A DNA stretch of 64,000 nucleotides from Clostridium sp. 12(A) (GCA_000526575.1 JAGI01000002.1:1302001-1366000), one strand, 5' to 3'; shown: positions 53,011 to 63,285, counted from the first letter of the stretch. Translations and numbers: made by a program. Notes: generated from the sequence alone by a model not told the origin.

Positions 53011-53039
53011 ACTATACTGTGACCTCTTGTATTTGTCAA
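53011..53039 (-). promoter_or_regulatory. Promoter of the Cys leader and transporter operon
   Basis: Minus strand: TTGACA (53034-53039), 17-bp spacer, TATAGT (53011-53016), about 38 bp upstream of the leader peptide start. Confidence 0.75.
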
Positions 53040-53148
53040 TATTTTTTTATGAATTAAATTTTACCAGGAAATGAGCAACAAAAATTCACTTTATTAAATC
53101 CTTACTTTAAATAGAAAATTTTAGAACTATATTCCCGTTCTCTTCTTA

Positions 53149-53189
53149 TTAAAATCTCTCTGTAAACAATGGCTGCTTACAGAGAGATT
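53149..53189 (-). terminator. Terminator of the first chemoreceptor gene
   Basis: AATCTCTCTGTAA / TTACAGAGAGATT, perfect 13-bp stem, followed on the minus strand by TTTTAA; about 20 bp past the stop. Confidence 0.8.
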
Positions 53190-53210
53190 ATGCTATCTAT
53201 ATCGGTCTTA

Positions 53211-55154
53211 TTATGAGTTTTTAATGCGGAACTCTTCAATTAATTCCTTAAGCTGCTGCATCTGGTTTAACAAATCCCCGCTGGTTGCAGCACTCTCTTC
53301 TGCTGTTGCTGAGTTTGCCTGGGTAACCATGGAAATCCTTTGCATTCCCTCCTCAAGCTCTGTGACGCGGTTGGACTGATTTTCTAAGGATTCGGAGATT
53401 TTGGCAACCAAAGTATTGATACTGCCGGTCTGCTCCACTATGGTCTTAAATACACCTGCTGTCTGTTCCGTATTCTGTTTCCCCTGTGCCACAGATTCTA
53501 TAGTGCTGTGGATCAAGTCTGTCGTCTGCTTTGCTGCATCCGCACTCTTTGATGCAAGCTGACGGACCTCATCTGCCACTACAGAGAAGCCTTTTCCGGC
53601 ATCTCCTGCACGGGCTGCCTCTACCGCAGCATTTAAAGCCAATATGTTGGTCTGAAATGCAATATCATCGATAATCTTAACTATACTTTGAATTCGTTTG
53701 GAAAACTCATCAATGTTAGCCATGGACTGTAACAGCCGTTCCATCTCCTCATTGCCTCTTTGAGTCTCCAAAAGTGCGGATTCCGTAGCATCTTTCATGG
53801 ACAGAGAGTGCTGTGCATTTTCCTTAATATAACTGGATACCATCTCTAAGGAATTGGTAAGTGCTTCTGTAGTCGCTGCCTGCTCTGCTGAATTTTCTGC
53901 AAGATTTCTACCAGTTAAAGCCACCTGTTCCGAGCTGCATCTTACCTGATCTGTGGATTCCGCTATGTGGAAAAGGGTAGTGTTAAGAGAATTAAGTATC
54001 TGCTCCAATGCGTCTTGAATGGGAACAAAATCACCCTTATACTGGACTTCACTACTGATTGTTAAATCCTTGGTAGCCACTCCATGTAACACTGCTGAAA
54101 TATCTGATATATAAGTGCGCAGTCCGCAGATGGTATTTTGAAGTGCCAGTAGAAGCCGGGCGATCTCATCCTTTCCGCCTGTCTCAGGTACCTCTAAAAG
54201 TAAGTCTCCCTCTGCCAGCTTCTCAATTCGGCGTGTCGCCAATACAATAGGCTCTGTAATCTTATTGGCAAAGATACGGGTGATTAAAATAGCCAGCAAA
54301 ATAAGGGCGATTCCAGTTAAGGCACACATTACTATGGTAAAACGTACTGCTCCTTCAATCTGAGTCACTGGCATGGTAACTGCAACATTCCAGCCTTCCG
54401 GACCGCTTAATGGGGTGAAGCCTACTAAACGGCGGGCCCCTTTATAAAAGCTAAATCCCGTCCCTGTGTTTCCTTCCATCATCTGTTTAAATATCTTTGA
54501 TGTAGGGATATAAGAGGAATCTTTCTTTGCAAGTTCGATATAATCCTTGGGATTAGTTACATCATCGGGGTTTGGATGAACGACGGTGACTCCATTGCGG
54601 TCAACGACAAAGGCGTATCCACTTTCACCCACTTTAATCTTTGTCAAGCCATCCATAATGGTCTGGTATGGCAATGCTCCGTATAAAACCTTCCCCGTAT
54701 TACCAATAGGCGCTCCGATATAAAGAACAAGCTTATTCTCTGAATTTACAAATGGATTAGAGATATAGGTTACCCCGTTCGCTGCCTGCTTAAAGAATTC
54801 CTGGTCTGCGATCTGGTCTCCCTTATCATTGGTTCCCTTGGAATCTGCAATGGTTATGTAGTCAAAGCCCGCTGCCGCTGCCTCTTCACTCAGAAGGAGC
54901 TTCTGATCGGCGGTAGATGTCTTCCCATCGGTCAGAAACCCTTTGGAAGCAGTGATACTAAGTTCACTGCGGTAAATATTCAGCACAGAATCAATCCCCT
55001 GCTGATACGCTGCCGCAAGATATGAGGAATTCTTTTTTGCTTCTTTCATGGAACTATTATAATAAAGAAAAGAAGAAATGGTAGTCAGAAATATGACGGT
55101 AAAACCTAATAATAATGAAATAAAAAGTAATAGCTTGTTTTTTAAATACTTCAC
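53211..55154 (-). CDS. Methyl-accepting chemotaxis protein with Cache sensor
   Basis: About 647 residues: transmembrane helix near the N-terminus, extracellular dCache-type domain ([35 protein letters not shown]), second helix (about 275-300), HAMP and a signalling domain with the CheA/CheW hairpin [22 protein letters not shown]. It senses a small ligand and sets CheA activity. The start is a GTG at 55154 with AAGGAGG; the frame continues upstream without a ribosome site. Transcribed from its own promoter about 200 bp away. Confidence 0.93.
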   Translation of the reverse strand: MKYLKNKLLLFISLLLGFTVIFLTTISSFLYYNSSMKEAKKNSSYLAAAYQQGIDSVLNIYRSELSITASKGFLTDGKTSTADQKLLLSEEAAAAGFDYITIADSKGTNDKGDQIADQEFFKQAANGVTYISNPFVNSENKLVLYIGAPIGNTGKVLYGALPYQTIMDGLTKIKVGESGYAFVVDRNGVTVVHPNPDDVTNPKDYIELAKKDSSYIPTSKIFKQMMEGNTGTGFSFYKGARRLVGFTPLSGPEGWNVAVTMPVTQIEGAVRFTIVMCALTGIALILLAILITRIFANKITEPIVLATRRIEKLAEGDLLLEVPETGGKDEIARLLLALQNTICGLRTYISDISAVLHGVATKDLTISSEVQYKGDFVPIQDALEQILNSLNTTLFHIAESTDQVRCSSEQVALTGRNLAENSAEQAATTEALTNSLEMVSSYIKENAQHSLSMKDATESALLETQRGNEEMERLLQSMANIDEFSKRIQSIVKIIDDIAFQTNILALNAAVEAARAGDAGKGFSVVADEVRQLASKSADAAKQTTDLIHSTIESVAQGKQNTEQTAGVFKTIVEQTGSINTLVAKISESLENQSNRVTELEEGMQRISMVTQANSATAEESAATSGDLLNQMQQLKELIEEFRIKNS

Positions 55155-55329
55155 GATTCTATGCCTCCTTAGTATAACCGAAAAGCCTCCCTCATTTTTA
55201 ACACCCTCATTTTCTGGCGGAAGCATCTGTGACAGGCTGGTTTCCTGCTGTCATAGTTCATCCGGATCAAGAAGTATTTTTACGGTATCAAAAACTATCG
55301 TACTATGTTTTTCGACTTGTATTTTGCAT

Positions 55330-55358
55330 AGTATACCATAAATGGCAAATTTCGGCAA
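55330..55358 (-). promoter_or_regulatory. Promoter of the first chemoreceptor gene
   Basis: Minus strand: TTGCCG, 17-bp spacer, TATACT. The leader of about 170 nt contains a hairpin GACAG...CTGTC but no riboswitch core that I recognise. No sigma-D (TAAA/GCCGATAA) element is apparent. Confidence 0.5.
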
Positions 55359-55433
55359 CTGAACTCTTTTGTATTCGACATGCAATTTACACACATTTAA
55401 AGCAACATTAATAAAAAACTCTTATAAACACAG

Positions 55434-55471
55434 GAAAACGCCTGGTCCAAATCCATCTGACCGGCGTTTTC
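55434..55471. terminator. Terminator between the first and second chemoreceptor genes
   Basis: GAAAACGCC(T)GGTC / GACCGGCGTTTTC stem with one bulge and T-runs on both strands. Confidence 0.8.
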
Positions 55472-55518
55472 TTGATATTTTTACTCAATTGCTCTATTTA
55501 CTTTTTGTCTCCCTATAC

Positions 55519-57597
55519 TTAATAGAGAACAAATTTGCTCACTTCATTATTAAGAACCTGGGCCTGGGCTGCAAGCTCCTCACTGGATGCAGAGCTTTCT
55601 TCTGCAGTAGCTGCATTGGTCTGAACTACAGCAGACACCTGGGAAAGTCCCTGATTAATCTGACTGATAGAGGCGGCCTGATCCGAGGAGGCTTTGTCAA
55701 TCTCTTGAATCACTTCTACTACCAGCTGTGATTTTAATGCTACATCCTGAAGAGTTTCTGAGGTCTCAGCAGCCATTTTCTCGCCTTCTGTTACTGTAAC
55801 GGTAGAAAGTCCGATCAGTTCCGAGGTCTGTTTGGCTGCCTCTGCTGATTTTGCAGCAAGATTTCTGACTTCATCGGCAACCACTGCAAATCCCTTACCT
55901 GCTTCGCCTGCTCTGGCTGCCTCCACCGCAGCATTTAGTGCAAGTATATTTGTCTGGAAAGCAATGTCCTCAATCACCTTAGTGATGCTTGATATTTTCT
56001 CAGAAGCCTGACTGATTTCATCCATAGCTGCGTTAAGCCTTTTCATATGATGATTGCTTTCTGTCAGACCGTCTCCAGCCTGGCGAACATAATCGGAAGC
56101 CTTTCTTACATTCTCTGCATTCTGTTCTGCCTGCATGGAAATGCTGATAATAGAAGCGCTCAGCTCCTCTACAGTAGCCGCTTGTTCCGTAGATCCAGAA
56201 GCAAGGGCCTGGGCTGCAGAGGAAACCTGCTCTGCTCCAGTATTCACCTGATCGGCCGTAATTTTTATGGCTGTGAGAGTTTGATTTAAGGAATGAGATA
56301 TCTGTAACAACGCTTCTTTAATCGGCTGAAACTCTCCTGCATAATCCTGTTCCAGATCTATTTTGATATCTCCTCTTGCCATGGTTTCAAGAACAGAGGT
56401 GATTTCCTTTATATATCCAATGTAGCGGTTTAGCTGGACCACCGTACGGTTTAAGGCATTGGCAAGCTGTCCCGTCTCATCCTGAGATTTGACATCTGCT
56501 GATATATCAAGCCTTCCATCTGCAATCTGATTCGCGGTATTGGTCAGTGCCTTTAATGGTGCAACAATTCCCTTTGATACAAGGAAGATCATTCCCACTA
56601 CCAGGGATACTGCAATCAGGAATATAACGGCCATTGCAGCAGTAATCTTATTATACTCACTATAAAACTCTTTTAAGGGAAGTCCTGTTGCTACCATCCA
56701 GCCGGTATCACCAATCTTACTTACATATCCGTGTACCTCTACTCCATGGGAAGCATACTGAATTTTACCTTCTAAAGAAGTTAAAAGTGCCTGTTTAATG
56801 CCATCAGACATATCCTGTTCGCTGACCTTCTTATTGATCATCTCCTCCTTGGGATGATAGATGATCTGTCCGTCTGCGGAAGTAACTATGTAAAATCCGG
56901 TATTTCCAAGCTGATAAGAACCGATGGTCTTTTTAAGTCCATCCAAGGAAAAATCAATGCCTACTGCTCCTACGATCTGACCGCCATTTCCTGAATACAC
57001 AGGGGATATGATGCTTACGATCTGGGCCTTTGTGGTAAAATCTTCATAGGGCTCCGTCATTACTGTTTTCTGTTCTTTTAACAATGTCTGGTACCAGGGC
57101 CGATCTGATATCTGATAGTCTGCATCGGATACAAACCCATTGGATTGTGCAAGCTGGCTGCTGTCAAAATCAGAAATCCAGATGCTAAGAATATTTTCCT
57201 GATCCGTATCACTATTGTTTTTCAATGACTGGATTACATCTGCAAAATCCTGACTATCCTGGATTTTAGTACCTGGCTTTAAGTCTGTAAATAATTTTTG
57301 TATCTGCACACTTTTGGAGAGCTGATCGGCACTGTTTCTATACCGGTCGAAAAATTTCTCCATCTCAATGGAAGCTGTCTCTGATTTTGCCTCCAGCTTC
57401 TCCTCTGTCAGCTGATCCACATTCACCCGCACCAGATTCAGTAAAATAAGCCCCACGATACAATAGGATAAGACGACTGGAACTCCTATAAAAATAAGAA
57501 TTTTAGCCAGTAGACTTTTTAGGCCAGTTGCTTTGGCCTTGGCACCAGAAGAACTGCTTTCTTCATTACTTTTCCTTTTTTTCTTACGTTCAGACAT
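55519..57597 (-). CDS. Methyl-accepting chemotaxis protein with Cache sensor
   Basis: 692 residues. Basic cytoplasmic N-terminus ([17 protein letters not shown]), helix at about 27-50, dCache sensor ([49 protein letters not shown]), second helix (about 315-335), HAMP, signalling hairpin [21 protein letters not shown] and a C-terminal Ala/Ser-rich helix. Closely related in its signalling half to the third receptor gene at 61-63 kb, which suggests a duplication; an AT-rich insert now lies between them. Confidence 0.93.
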   Translation of the reverse strand: MSERKKKRKSNEESSSSGAKAKATGLKSLLAKILIFIGVPVVLSYCIVGLILLNLVRVNVDQLTEEKLEAKSETASIEMEKFFDRYRNSADQLSKSVQIQKLFTDLKPGTKIQDSQDFADVIQSLKNNSDTDQENILSIWISDFDSSQLAQSNGFVSDADYQISDRPWYQTLLKEQKTVMTEPYEDFTTKAQIVSIISPVYSGNGGQIVGAVGIDFSLDGLKKTIGSYQLGNTGFYIVTSADGQIIYHPKEEMINKKVSEQDMSDGIKQALLTSLEGKIQYASHGVEVHGYVSKIGDTGWMVATGLPLKEFYSEYNKITAAMAVIFLIAVSLVVGMIFLVSKGIVAPLKALTNTANQIADGRLDISADVKSQDETGQLANALNRTVVQLNRYIGYIKEITSVLETMARGDIKIDLEQDYAGEFQPIKEALLQISHSLNQTLTAIKITADQVNTGAEQVSSAAQALASGSTEQAATVEELSASIISISMQAEQNAENVRKASDYVRQAGDGLTESNHHMKRLNAAMDEISQASEKISSITKVIEDIAFQTNILALNAAVEAARAGEAGKGFAVVADEVRNLAAKSAEAAKQTSELIGLSTVTVTEGEKMAAETSETLQDVALKSQLVVEVIQEIDKASSDQAASISQINQGLSQVSAVVQTNAATAEESSASSEELAAQAQVLNNEVSKFVLY

Positions 57598-57723
57598 GAC
57601 TTTTTCTCCTCTTAGTTATTTACCTACTCAGGAAACGTAGTATTGTATTTCCTCTTCCTCCTGTTGAAATGCTTCTTGATTCCTGCTAACAGAAATGTTA
57701 ATATTGTTTACCTGTTTGATGTG

Positions 57724-57746
57724 ACGCAGTATACTTGATACTGCGT
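57724..57746 (+). repeat. Core-site-like inverted repeat, left end of the recombinase segment
   Basis: Arms ACGCAGTAT and ATACTGCGT around a 5-bp centre ACTTG. A 20-bp part (57724-57743) recurs as its exact reverse complement at 59144-59163 on the other side of the recombinase gene. Two 9-bp arms around a short asymmetric spacer is the design of tyrosine-recombinase crossover sites. Confidence 0.65.
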
Positions 57747-57763
57747 TTTACTAGAATATCCTT

Positions 57764-58931
57764 TTATAAACACATACTTTCCAAATTTAAGACGGAGTAA
57801 TCGACGGCGAATGGTGCTTCTTGTGTATTCATTATATACAAATTGTTAAATTTACTTATGGCTGCCTTTTTATGCTCCATTAACGAATGGGCATATACAT
57901 TAAGAGTAATTGAAACTCCGGAATGTCCCAATAATTCACTGACGGTTTTTTATATCTACCCCTAACTCCAAGGCTCGGGTGGCGAAGGTGTGTCTGATCG
58001 TATGGAACTTGCGGTCAGCGATTTTATTATCCTTTAATATTCTTTTAAACAGATTCTGAAACCTCCTAGGATCATAAGGAGTATCATTTCCAGTAAATAG
58101 AAAATAGTTATTCGTACCGTTATATAAACTGCTATTAATTAACAGCTTCAGAAGAAATTCAGGAAGAGGGATTTTTCTGATCGATTTACGGCTCTTTGGA
58201 ACGCCTATATGCAAGGCTGTTTTGCTATCATTGTTCTCAAATACTCTTATCCTGGATACAGTTCTCATAATAGACATAGTTCCTGATTCTATATCAATAT
58301 CGTCCCACTTAAGTGCGCAAAGTTCTCCCAATCGTATCCCGGTATAAAAGCATAAAATTATACCAATGGCACTTGAATCATCACATTTAAGCGCTCCTTG
58401 TTCAATCTTCTGCTGTTCTTTTGTCGTAAATACCTGCACTTCTCCACATTCTGTATTTGGCAGCTTTATAAGATCCAAAAGTTCATGTAGTTGAGGGGAG
58501 GCTTTTAATATCTCTTTTAAAGCAATTTTAAAGATAGAAAATATTTTCTTTTTCGACGTATCTGCCAAAGTATCTTTTTCTCTTATGTATTTTACAAAGC
58601 TGGAAACGGATTCTTTTGTTATATTATTATGTTCTTTCTTTGTGAAAAAGGGTATTATGTGTTTGTAGACACATCGGTAATAACTCTCATATGTAGACGG
58701 CTTTACACGCATCGAAACTTCTCCCGTAAGCCAGCAAAGGAAAAGTTCCGTGGCATTATTACTTTTTACAGATGTTTTGCTTATATTATCTTCTTTAAAA
58801 TCCTTCATTTTCTCTTTAACTTCCCTGTATGTTCTGGCATAAAAATAATGATATTTTCCATTTTTATTTAGACTCCTCCCCTCCCAACGTCCATCTTTCC
58901 GTTTATAAATGTTTTCTCCTCTTCGTGCCAT
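57764..58931 (-). pseudogene. Tyrosine recombinase/integrase, frameshifted before the catalytic Tyr
   Basis: N-terminal AP2-like arm-binding region (MARRGENIYKRKDGRWEGRS, YFYARTYREVKEKMKDF), SAM-like core-binding domain, and catalytic domain with the first Arg in TGIRLGELCALKWDD, Lys loop and HTIRHTFATRALELG. The frame then hits a stop at 57936 because of six A at 57946-57951; with five A it would continue as TVSELLGHSGVSITLNVYAHS, supplying the second His and the nucleophile Tyr, to a stop at 57764. The protein as given lacks its active-site Tyr, so it is inactive unless the extra A is a sequencing error. Confidence 0.85.
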
Positions 58932-59143
58932 TGCTAATCTCCTTTCACTGATGTAGTATTTTTTATGACGTTTCCTTTGACGGCGAATAAGTCAATAAAC
59001 ACTATAATTTCATAGTATGAACCGTTATAATATCGCATAATTTGTGTATATAGACGCATTTCTTCATGTAATCCGCTGGTTTGACAATTTATGACAGATA
59101 TTGTATAATAAAATTGGATGAAATATGCAATTATTTAGGAGCA

Positions 59144-59163
59144 CAGTATCAAGTATACTGCGT
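59144..59163 (-). repeat. Core-site-like inverted repeat, right end of the recombinase segment
   Basis: CAGTATCAAGTATACTGCGT, exact reverse complement of 57724-57743. The arms have the same orientation in both sites, but the 5-bp centre is reversed (CAAGT against ACTTG), so recombination would invert the segment. It is followed by a T-run that could also make it act as a weak terminator. Confidence 0.65.
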
Positions 59164-59344
59164 TCCTTTTTTTATATTTTAGTGCCTATCAATATTATTT
59201 GACCAACCTATAAAATATAGGAAAAATAAGGTTTTTTCAATATTAACTTTCATCATGTCTCCTGCACAAACTAAATAATCAGCCGTAATCGCTATATTCT
59301 ACAGGCGTATTACCTCCATGCAAGAAGACAAGACAATTTCTTTC

Positions 59345-59373
59345 TTGACATAACATTGGAACTATAATATAAT
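59345..59373 (+). promoter_or_regulatory. Promoter of the GNAT / small membrane protein pair
   Basis: Perfect TTGACA, 17-bp spacer and perfect TATAAT, giving a leader of about 130 nt. The strongest consensus promoter in the AT-rich insert. Confidence 0.78.
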
Positions 59374-59400
59374 CTGATTTACAAATTAAATAAACGCTTT

Positions 59401-59497
59401 CACTCATCACCGGGTGAGTGATTATAAGGCATCCAAGACTTAATCGTAGGTACGGTGTTTCGACACTATAAGATTTAGTCTTGGATGCCTATTTTGT
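59401..59497 (+). promoter_or_regulatory. Two-hairpin leader with terminator-like second stem
   Basis: First hairpin CACTCATC/GGTGAGTG with loop ACCG (59401-59420). The second is a long stem with a perfect 14-bp base AGGCATCCAAGACT/AGTCTTGGATGCCT (59427-59490) and inner GTGT-TTCG-ACAC, then ATTTTGTT. It lies between the promoter and the ribosome site of the GNAT gene, as attenuators or riboswitches do; no known family matches. Confidence 0.5.
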
Positions 59498-59512
59498 TGG
59501 AAAGGAAGAAGT

Positions 59513-59932
59513 ATGGATATTAAAGTATACGAACAATTACCAGAGGATGCAAAATACATCCGCAGAAACGTGTTTATTGAGGAGCAAGGATTTGAAAACG
59601 AATTTGATGATATTGATGATATGTCTACACATATTCTGATATATGAATCATCTGTTCCCGTTGCTACTTGCAGGCTTTATTATAATGATGAAAGGCAAAG
59701 CCATGTCATAGGACGTATTGCAGTTTTAAAGAAATTTAGAGGGAAAAATTATGGAGCTGAATTGATTAAAATGGCAGAACAAGAAATTGTAAAAATGCAA
59801 GGGAAAACGGCCCATTTATCTGCACAAGTCAGAGTATCTGCGTTTTATAAGAAAAATGGATATATTGCAATGGACGAAGTTCATGTTGATGAAGGATGCC
59901 CACATGTTTGGATGAAGAAGGAGTTGAGATAA
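59513..59932 (+). CDS. GNAT family acetyltransferase (ElaA-like)
   Basis: 139 residues with the GNAT acetyl-CoA site VLKKFRGKNYGAELIKMAE and the ElaA-like opening (YIRRNVFIEEQGFENEFDDIDD) and ending (VDEGCPHVWMKKEL). Acetylates an unknown small molecule or protein amine. GGAAAGGAAG precedes the ATG. AT-rich like its neighbours, suggesting transfer. It lies two bases before the small membrane protein. Confidence 0.9.
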   Translation: MDIKVYEQLPEDAKYIRRNVFIEEQGFENEFDDIDDMSTHILIYESSVPVATCRLYYNDERQSHVIGRIAVLKKFRGKNYGAELIKMAEQEIVKMQGKTAHLSAQVRVSAFYKKNGYIAMDEVHVDEGCPHVWMKKELR

Positions 59933-59933
59933 T

Positions 59934-60356
59934 TTGAGTATGGGATATATTGCTCCACTATTACTTGTGATTTTTTGTAATCTCTGTTATCACTTGCTAA
60001 GCAAAAATTTACCAGGAAATACCAATCCGTTTATAGGACTGGTGGCAACCTATGGAGTGGCGTTTATTGGTAGCATGATTCTCTTCTTGATTACTAAAAA
60101 CACCATATTTGCTAATGAAAAGAACAGCATTAATATTTTTAATCTTGTCATTGGATTGATTATTATAGGCGTGGAAGGAGGATATATGCTGATGTATCGA
60201 ACAGGGTGGGAAGTGAGTAAAGCTTCGGTATTTGCAAATATTGTTCTGGCAGGTCTACTTTTGATTTTAGGGGCTGTTTTGTTTAAAGAATCAATAGATG
60301 CTAAAAAGATTATTGGTGTGGTATTGTGTGGTTTAGGAATTGCACTATTGAAATGA
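59934..60356 (+). CDS. Four-helix EamA/DMT-type membrane protein
   Basis: 140 residues with four hydrophobic segments (about 4-22, 32-54, 67-88, 97-139) and the DMT-like ending AVLFKESIDAKKIIGVVLCGLGIALL. Half-size DMT transporters work as dimers and export small metabolites. It starts at TTG (AAGGAG 10 nt upstream) or the ATG six bases later. Co-transcribed with the GNAT gene, as in modify-and-export pairs; that is inference. Confidence 0.82.
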   Translation: MSMGYIAPLLLVIFCNLCYHLLSKNLPGNTNPFIGLVATYGVAFIGSMILFLITKNTIFANEKNSINIFNLVIGLIIIGVEGGYMLMYRTGWEVSKASVFANIVLAGLLLILGAVLFKESIDAKKIIGVVLCGLGIALLK

Positions 60357-60471
60357 CAAATTCCAGTTTGTAGGGATATAAAATATACAAATACAGGAGC
60401 TAAGAATCAATAAAAACAGGCATAATATTTTTATCCAATTTACTCAAGCAACTGTTTACCATATAAGAGTA

Positions 60472-60990
60472 TTACGTTAATGTAAGATCAATCCAAAATC
60501 TTTGCTCAACAATTCCATCCACCAGAATTTCGTTTTCCAGAATACCACCATTGTTCTGTATACTTTTAGAAGAGCCAATGTTGTTTTTGTCACATACCAT
60601 CAATACTCGATCTAACCCGATTTTCTTACATTCCTGCAGTGCCAGACCAATCATTTTGGTTGCCACACCTTTTCTTCGTTCCGTGGGTCTGACTCCATCA
60701 CCAATGTGTCCGCCATTTAACAGAAGTGCATCGTTTAAATAATGACGAATATTCACCGCTCCAACAAATATATCTCTTTCTTCATCTAAGCAAAAAAGTG
60801 TAGTATCCGGCACTGTAGCAGGCGTAGGATTTTTGTTCTCTAAATTATCTCTATAACTGTCAAAATCATGATAATCACATCGTCTTATCGCATAGGGTAC
60901 AATTTGCTCACCTGTCCCACTCCATTCTTCCATCATATCAAATAATTGTTTTTTATACTTTTCATCCAATGGAACCAATCGTAAATTCAT
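60472..60990 (-). CDS. GNAT family acetyltransferase
   Basis: 172 residues with the acetyl-CoA motif GDGVRPTERRKGVATKMIGLAL and CDKNNIGSSKSIQNNGG, typical of predicted acetyltransferases of this length. Substrate unknown. AAAAGGAGAG lies before the ATG. Part of the AT-rich insert; convergent with the small membrane protein gene. Confidence 0.88.
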   Translation of the reverse strand: MNLRLVPLDEKYKKQLFDMMEEWSGTGEQIVPYAIRRCDYHDFDSYRDNLENKNPTPATVPDTTLFCLDEERDIFVGAVNIRHYLNDALLLNGGHIGDGVRPTERRKGVATKMIGLALQECKKIGLDRVLMVCDKNNIGSSKSIQNNGGILENEILVDGIVEQRFWIDLTLT

Positions 60991-61020
60991 GCCACCACTC
61001 TCCTTTTTACTTATAGCATT

Positions 61021-61044
61021 AGGCGGATTAGAAACAATCCGCCT
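61021..61044. terminator. GC-rich hairpin after the third chemoreceptor gene
   Basis: AGGCGGATT / AATCCGCCT 9-bp stem, 6-nt loop. The T-run (ATCTTTT) is on the plus side only, so it fits the minus-strand receptor gene poorly; polarity uncertain. Confidence 0.4.
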
Positions 61045-61072
61045 ATCTTTTAAGGGTTTCTATATAAAAATC

Positions 61073-63190
61073 TTAATACTTACCGGTACCAAATGCTTCT
61101 TCTGGTGTATCAACAAAATAATCATCTGTCTGCTGCATCGTTTGGTAAGATACTGCCGGAGTATCTTTTAAAGTAAACTTCTCCACTTCCTGCTGAAGGA
61201 TAAGCGCCTGAGCTGCAAGCTCTTCACTGGAGGCAGAGCTCTCTTCTGCTGTTGCTGCATTGGTCTGAACCACTGCAGACACCTGGAAAAGTCCCTGATT
61301 GATCTGTTCAATGGACTGGGCCTGGTCATAGGAAGCTTTTTCAATCCGCTGTATGGATTCGTTGGCGAGTCTGGCTTTCTCTGCTACATCCACTAGAATC
61401 TGGGTGGTCTCTTCTGCAAGCCTCTCTCCCTTGGAAACGGTTGCCGCGGAATGGTCGATAAGCTCTGCTGTCTTTTTCGCAGCCTCGGCTGATTTGGCCG
61501 CCAGATTCCGAACCTCATCTGCGACCACGGCAAAGCCTTTTCCTACGCTTCCAGCCCTGGCTGCCTCAATTGCAGCGTTAAGTGCCAGAATATTAGTCTG
61601 GAATGCAATGTCTTCAATGACCTTTGTAATGGTTGAAATCTCAGCAGAAGACTGGCTGATTTCACCCATAGCAGAGTTTAATTCCTTCATGCGGCCGTTG
61701 CTCTCTTTGATTCCTTCATCAGCTTGAACCACGTATTCTGTCGCCTTCTGTACGTGAACCACATTCTCCTCCGCCTGATTCGCAACACCAGTGATCGAGG
61801 CATTCAGCTCCTCTACAGAGGAGGCCTGCTCTGTGGCGCCAGAGGCCAGTGCCTGAGAAGCGCTGGAAACCTGATCCGCGCCGCTGGCTACCTGATCGGA
61901 TGCACCTTTGATATTGGTAAAGGTTGAATTTAAATTGTTGATAATCTTATTTAAAGCGTCTCTGATTGCTGTAAAGTCACCGGTATAATCCTGAACAGTC
62001 TCTACCGTACAATTTCCCTGCTCCAGACTGTTTAAAACATAGGAGATTTCCTGAATATAATCATTTAACTTATTGACTGTGGTTGTAAAGGATTTGGATA
62101 GCTTTCCGATTTCATCTTCAGAATCCACCTGGGGCACTTCTGAATGTAGGTCGCCCAAAGCTAAATCTTCAATTCTCCGAACCAAGGAGATGATCGGATT
62201 TACAATGGGGCCGGCAATCCGAAATGCCATAACAACTGAAAGAATTACAAATAAGGCTGAGAGTAATACGGTGATTCCAATGGATGTATAAAAGCTTGAT
62301 AGCATCTCGGAAGTCTTTGCAGTAACTGCGATAGACCAGCCATCTGTTCCTGGAATGCTCATATAGCCAACAACCTGCTTAGCACCTTTATGCATAACTG
62401 TGTCAAGTCCTGTCTTACCAGAGGTCATTTTCTTAATAAGACTTGCTAATTGGGCAAAGGAAGAGTCCTCTTTTGCCTTCTCTATGTAATTTACCTGGTC
62501 GGTGACTATGCTGGTATCAGGATGAGCCAGATACTTTCCTTCCTTGTCCACGATAAAACCGTATCCGGATTTGCCTATAGACACATCATCAATCATCCCA
62601 CTAAAGGTATTGCTGTCCAGTTTTGCATAGACAATCCCCTTTTGACCGCCCTTGGTAATTGGTGCCGCTATAATCATAATTACTTTTCCATCCACTGTGC
62701 TTACCAAGGTGGAGGACAAATATGTATTTCCTGCCATTGCCTGCTTAAAATACTCACGATCACTGACATCGGCACCATTGGTTGCTTTTCCGTTTGCATC
62801 TGTAACTGCAATCTCTAAAAAGCCATTCTTTTTTGCCAGCTCATCCATGACCTGTTTTCTTGCTATTTGTGGTCTTGATGCGTCAGTAATCAGTTCGTTC
62901 TGTGCAAAGGACTCAACCTGGAACCGGTATACATTGATGGCATTTTGTACCGCCACGCAGTATGCATTACGATTTTCAATCAAACGGGTCTCCATGTTGT
63001 TTTTCGAATCATTATATAAAACAATGGCATTTGCAATTCCGAAGAAAACGGAAATGACAACTGCCAATCCTATAATGCCCCTTAAAAGATTCTTTTTTAT
63101 TGATTGTTGCTTATTGACTGTTTTACCTGCGCCGTTCAGGTTCTGGGGTATTTCATTCTTTGACTCTTTTTCCACTTTTGTATCCTCCAT
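61073..63190 (-). CDS. Methyl-accepting chemotaxis protein with Cache sensor
   Basis: 705 residues: cytoplasmic N-terminus (about 1-35), helix (36-57), dCache sensor ([39 protein letters not shown]), second helix (about 295-318), HAMP, signalling hairpin [22 protein letters not shown] and long helical ends. Its C-terminus ends in EEAFGTGKY rather than a CheR/CheB tether of NWETF type. It shares the signalling half with the receptor at 55.5 kb. The ribosome site is weak. Confidence 0.94.
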   Translation of the reverse strand: MEDTKVEKESKNEIPQNLNGAGKTVNKQQSIKKNLLRGIIGLAVVISVFFGIANAIVLYNDSKNNMETRLIENRNAYCVAVQNAINVYRFQVESFAQNELITDASRPQIARKQVMDELAKKNGFLEIAVTDANGKATNGADVSDREYFKQAMAGNTYLSSTLVSTVDGKVIMIIAAPITKGGQKGIVYAKLDSNTFSGMIDDVSIGKSGYGFIVDKEGKYLAHPDTSIVTDQVNYIEKAKEDSSFAQLASLIKKMTSGKTGLDTVMHKGAKQVVGYMSIPGTDGWSIAVTAKTSEMLSSFYTSIGITVLLSALFVILSVVMAFRIAGPIVNPIISLVRRIEDLALGDLHSEVPQVDSEDEIGKLSKSFTTTVNKLNDYIQEISYVLNSLEQGNCTVETVQDYTGDFTAIRDALNKIINNLNSTFTNIKGASDQVASGADQVSSASQALASGATEQASSVEELNASITGVANQAEENVVHVQKATEYVVQADEGIKESNGRMKELNSAMGEISQSSAEISTITKVIEDIAFQTNILALNAAIEAARAGSVGKGFAVVADEVRNLAAKSAEAAKKTAELIDHSAATVSKGERLAEETTQILVDVAEKARLANESIQRIEKASYDQAQSIEQINQGLFQVSAVVQTNAATAEESSASSEELAAQALILQQEVEKFTLKDTPAVSYQTMQQTDDYFVDTPEEAFGTGKY

Positions 63191-63285
63191 GTTTTTCTAA
63201 ATGAAGCATAATCAGGAAGGAACCGGCTTTTGAATTTTTAAGTCAGAGGCTTTCAGTTATACTCCATTTATGGGTAACCGATTTA

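Larger units (their letters stand above)
57724..59163. mobile_element. Recombinase segment bounded by inverted core-like sites
   Basis: 1.44 kb holding only the tyrosine recombinase gene and its upstream region between two inverted 20-bp copies. It may be an invertible segment or the remnant of a small integrative element. No other mobility genes, tRNA target or insertion sequence are seen. Confidence 0.4.

Noticed and set aside
55155-55323. Possible c-di-GMP riboswitch in the leader of the first chemoreceptor gene
   Set aside because: The conserved GEMM pieces (CACGCACAGGGCAAACC, GACGCAAAGCC, AGGTAGC) are absent; only a simple GACAG/CTGTC hairpin is seen.
59401-59490. Mini-ykkC (guanidine-II) riboswitch before the small membrane transporter pair
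   Set aside because: The hairpin loops are ACCG and TTCG, not the required ACGR pair.
57598-59512. Prophage or conjugative element
   Set aside because: Only a recombinase gene is present; no relaxase, replication, capsid or excisionase gene nearby.
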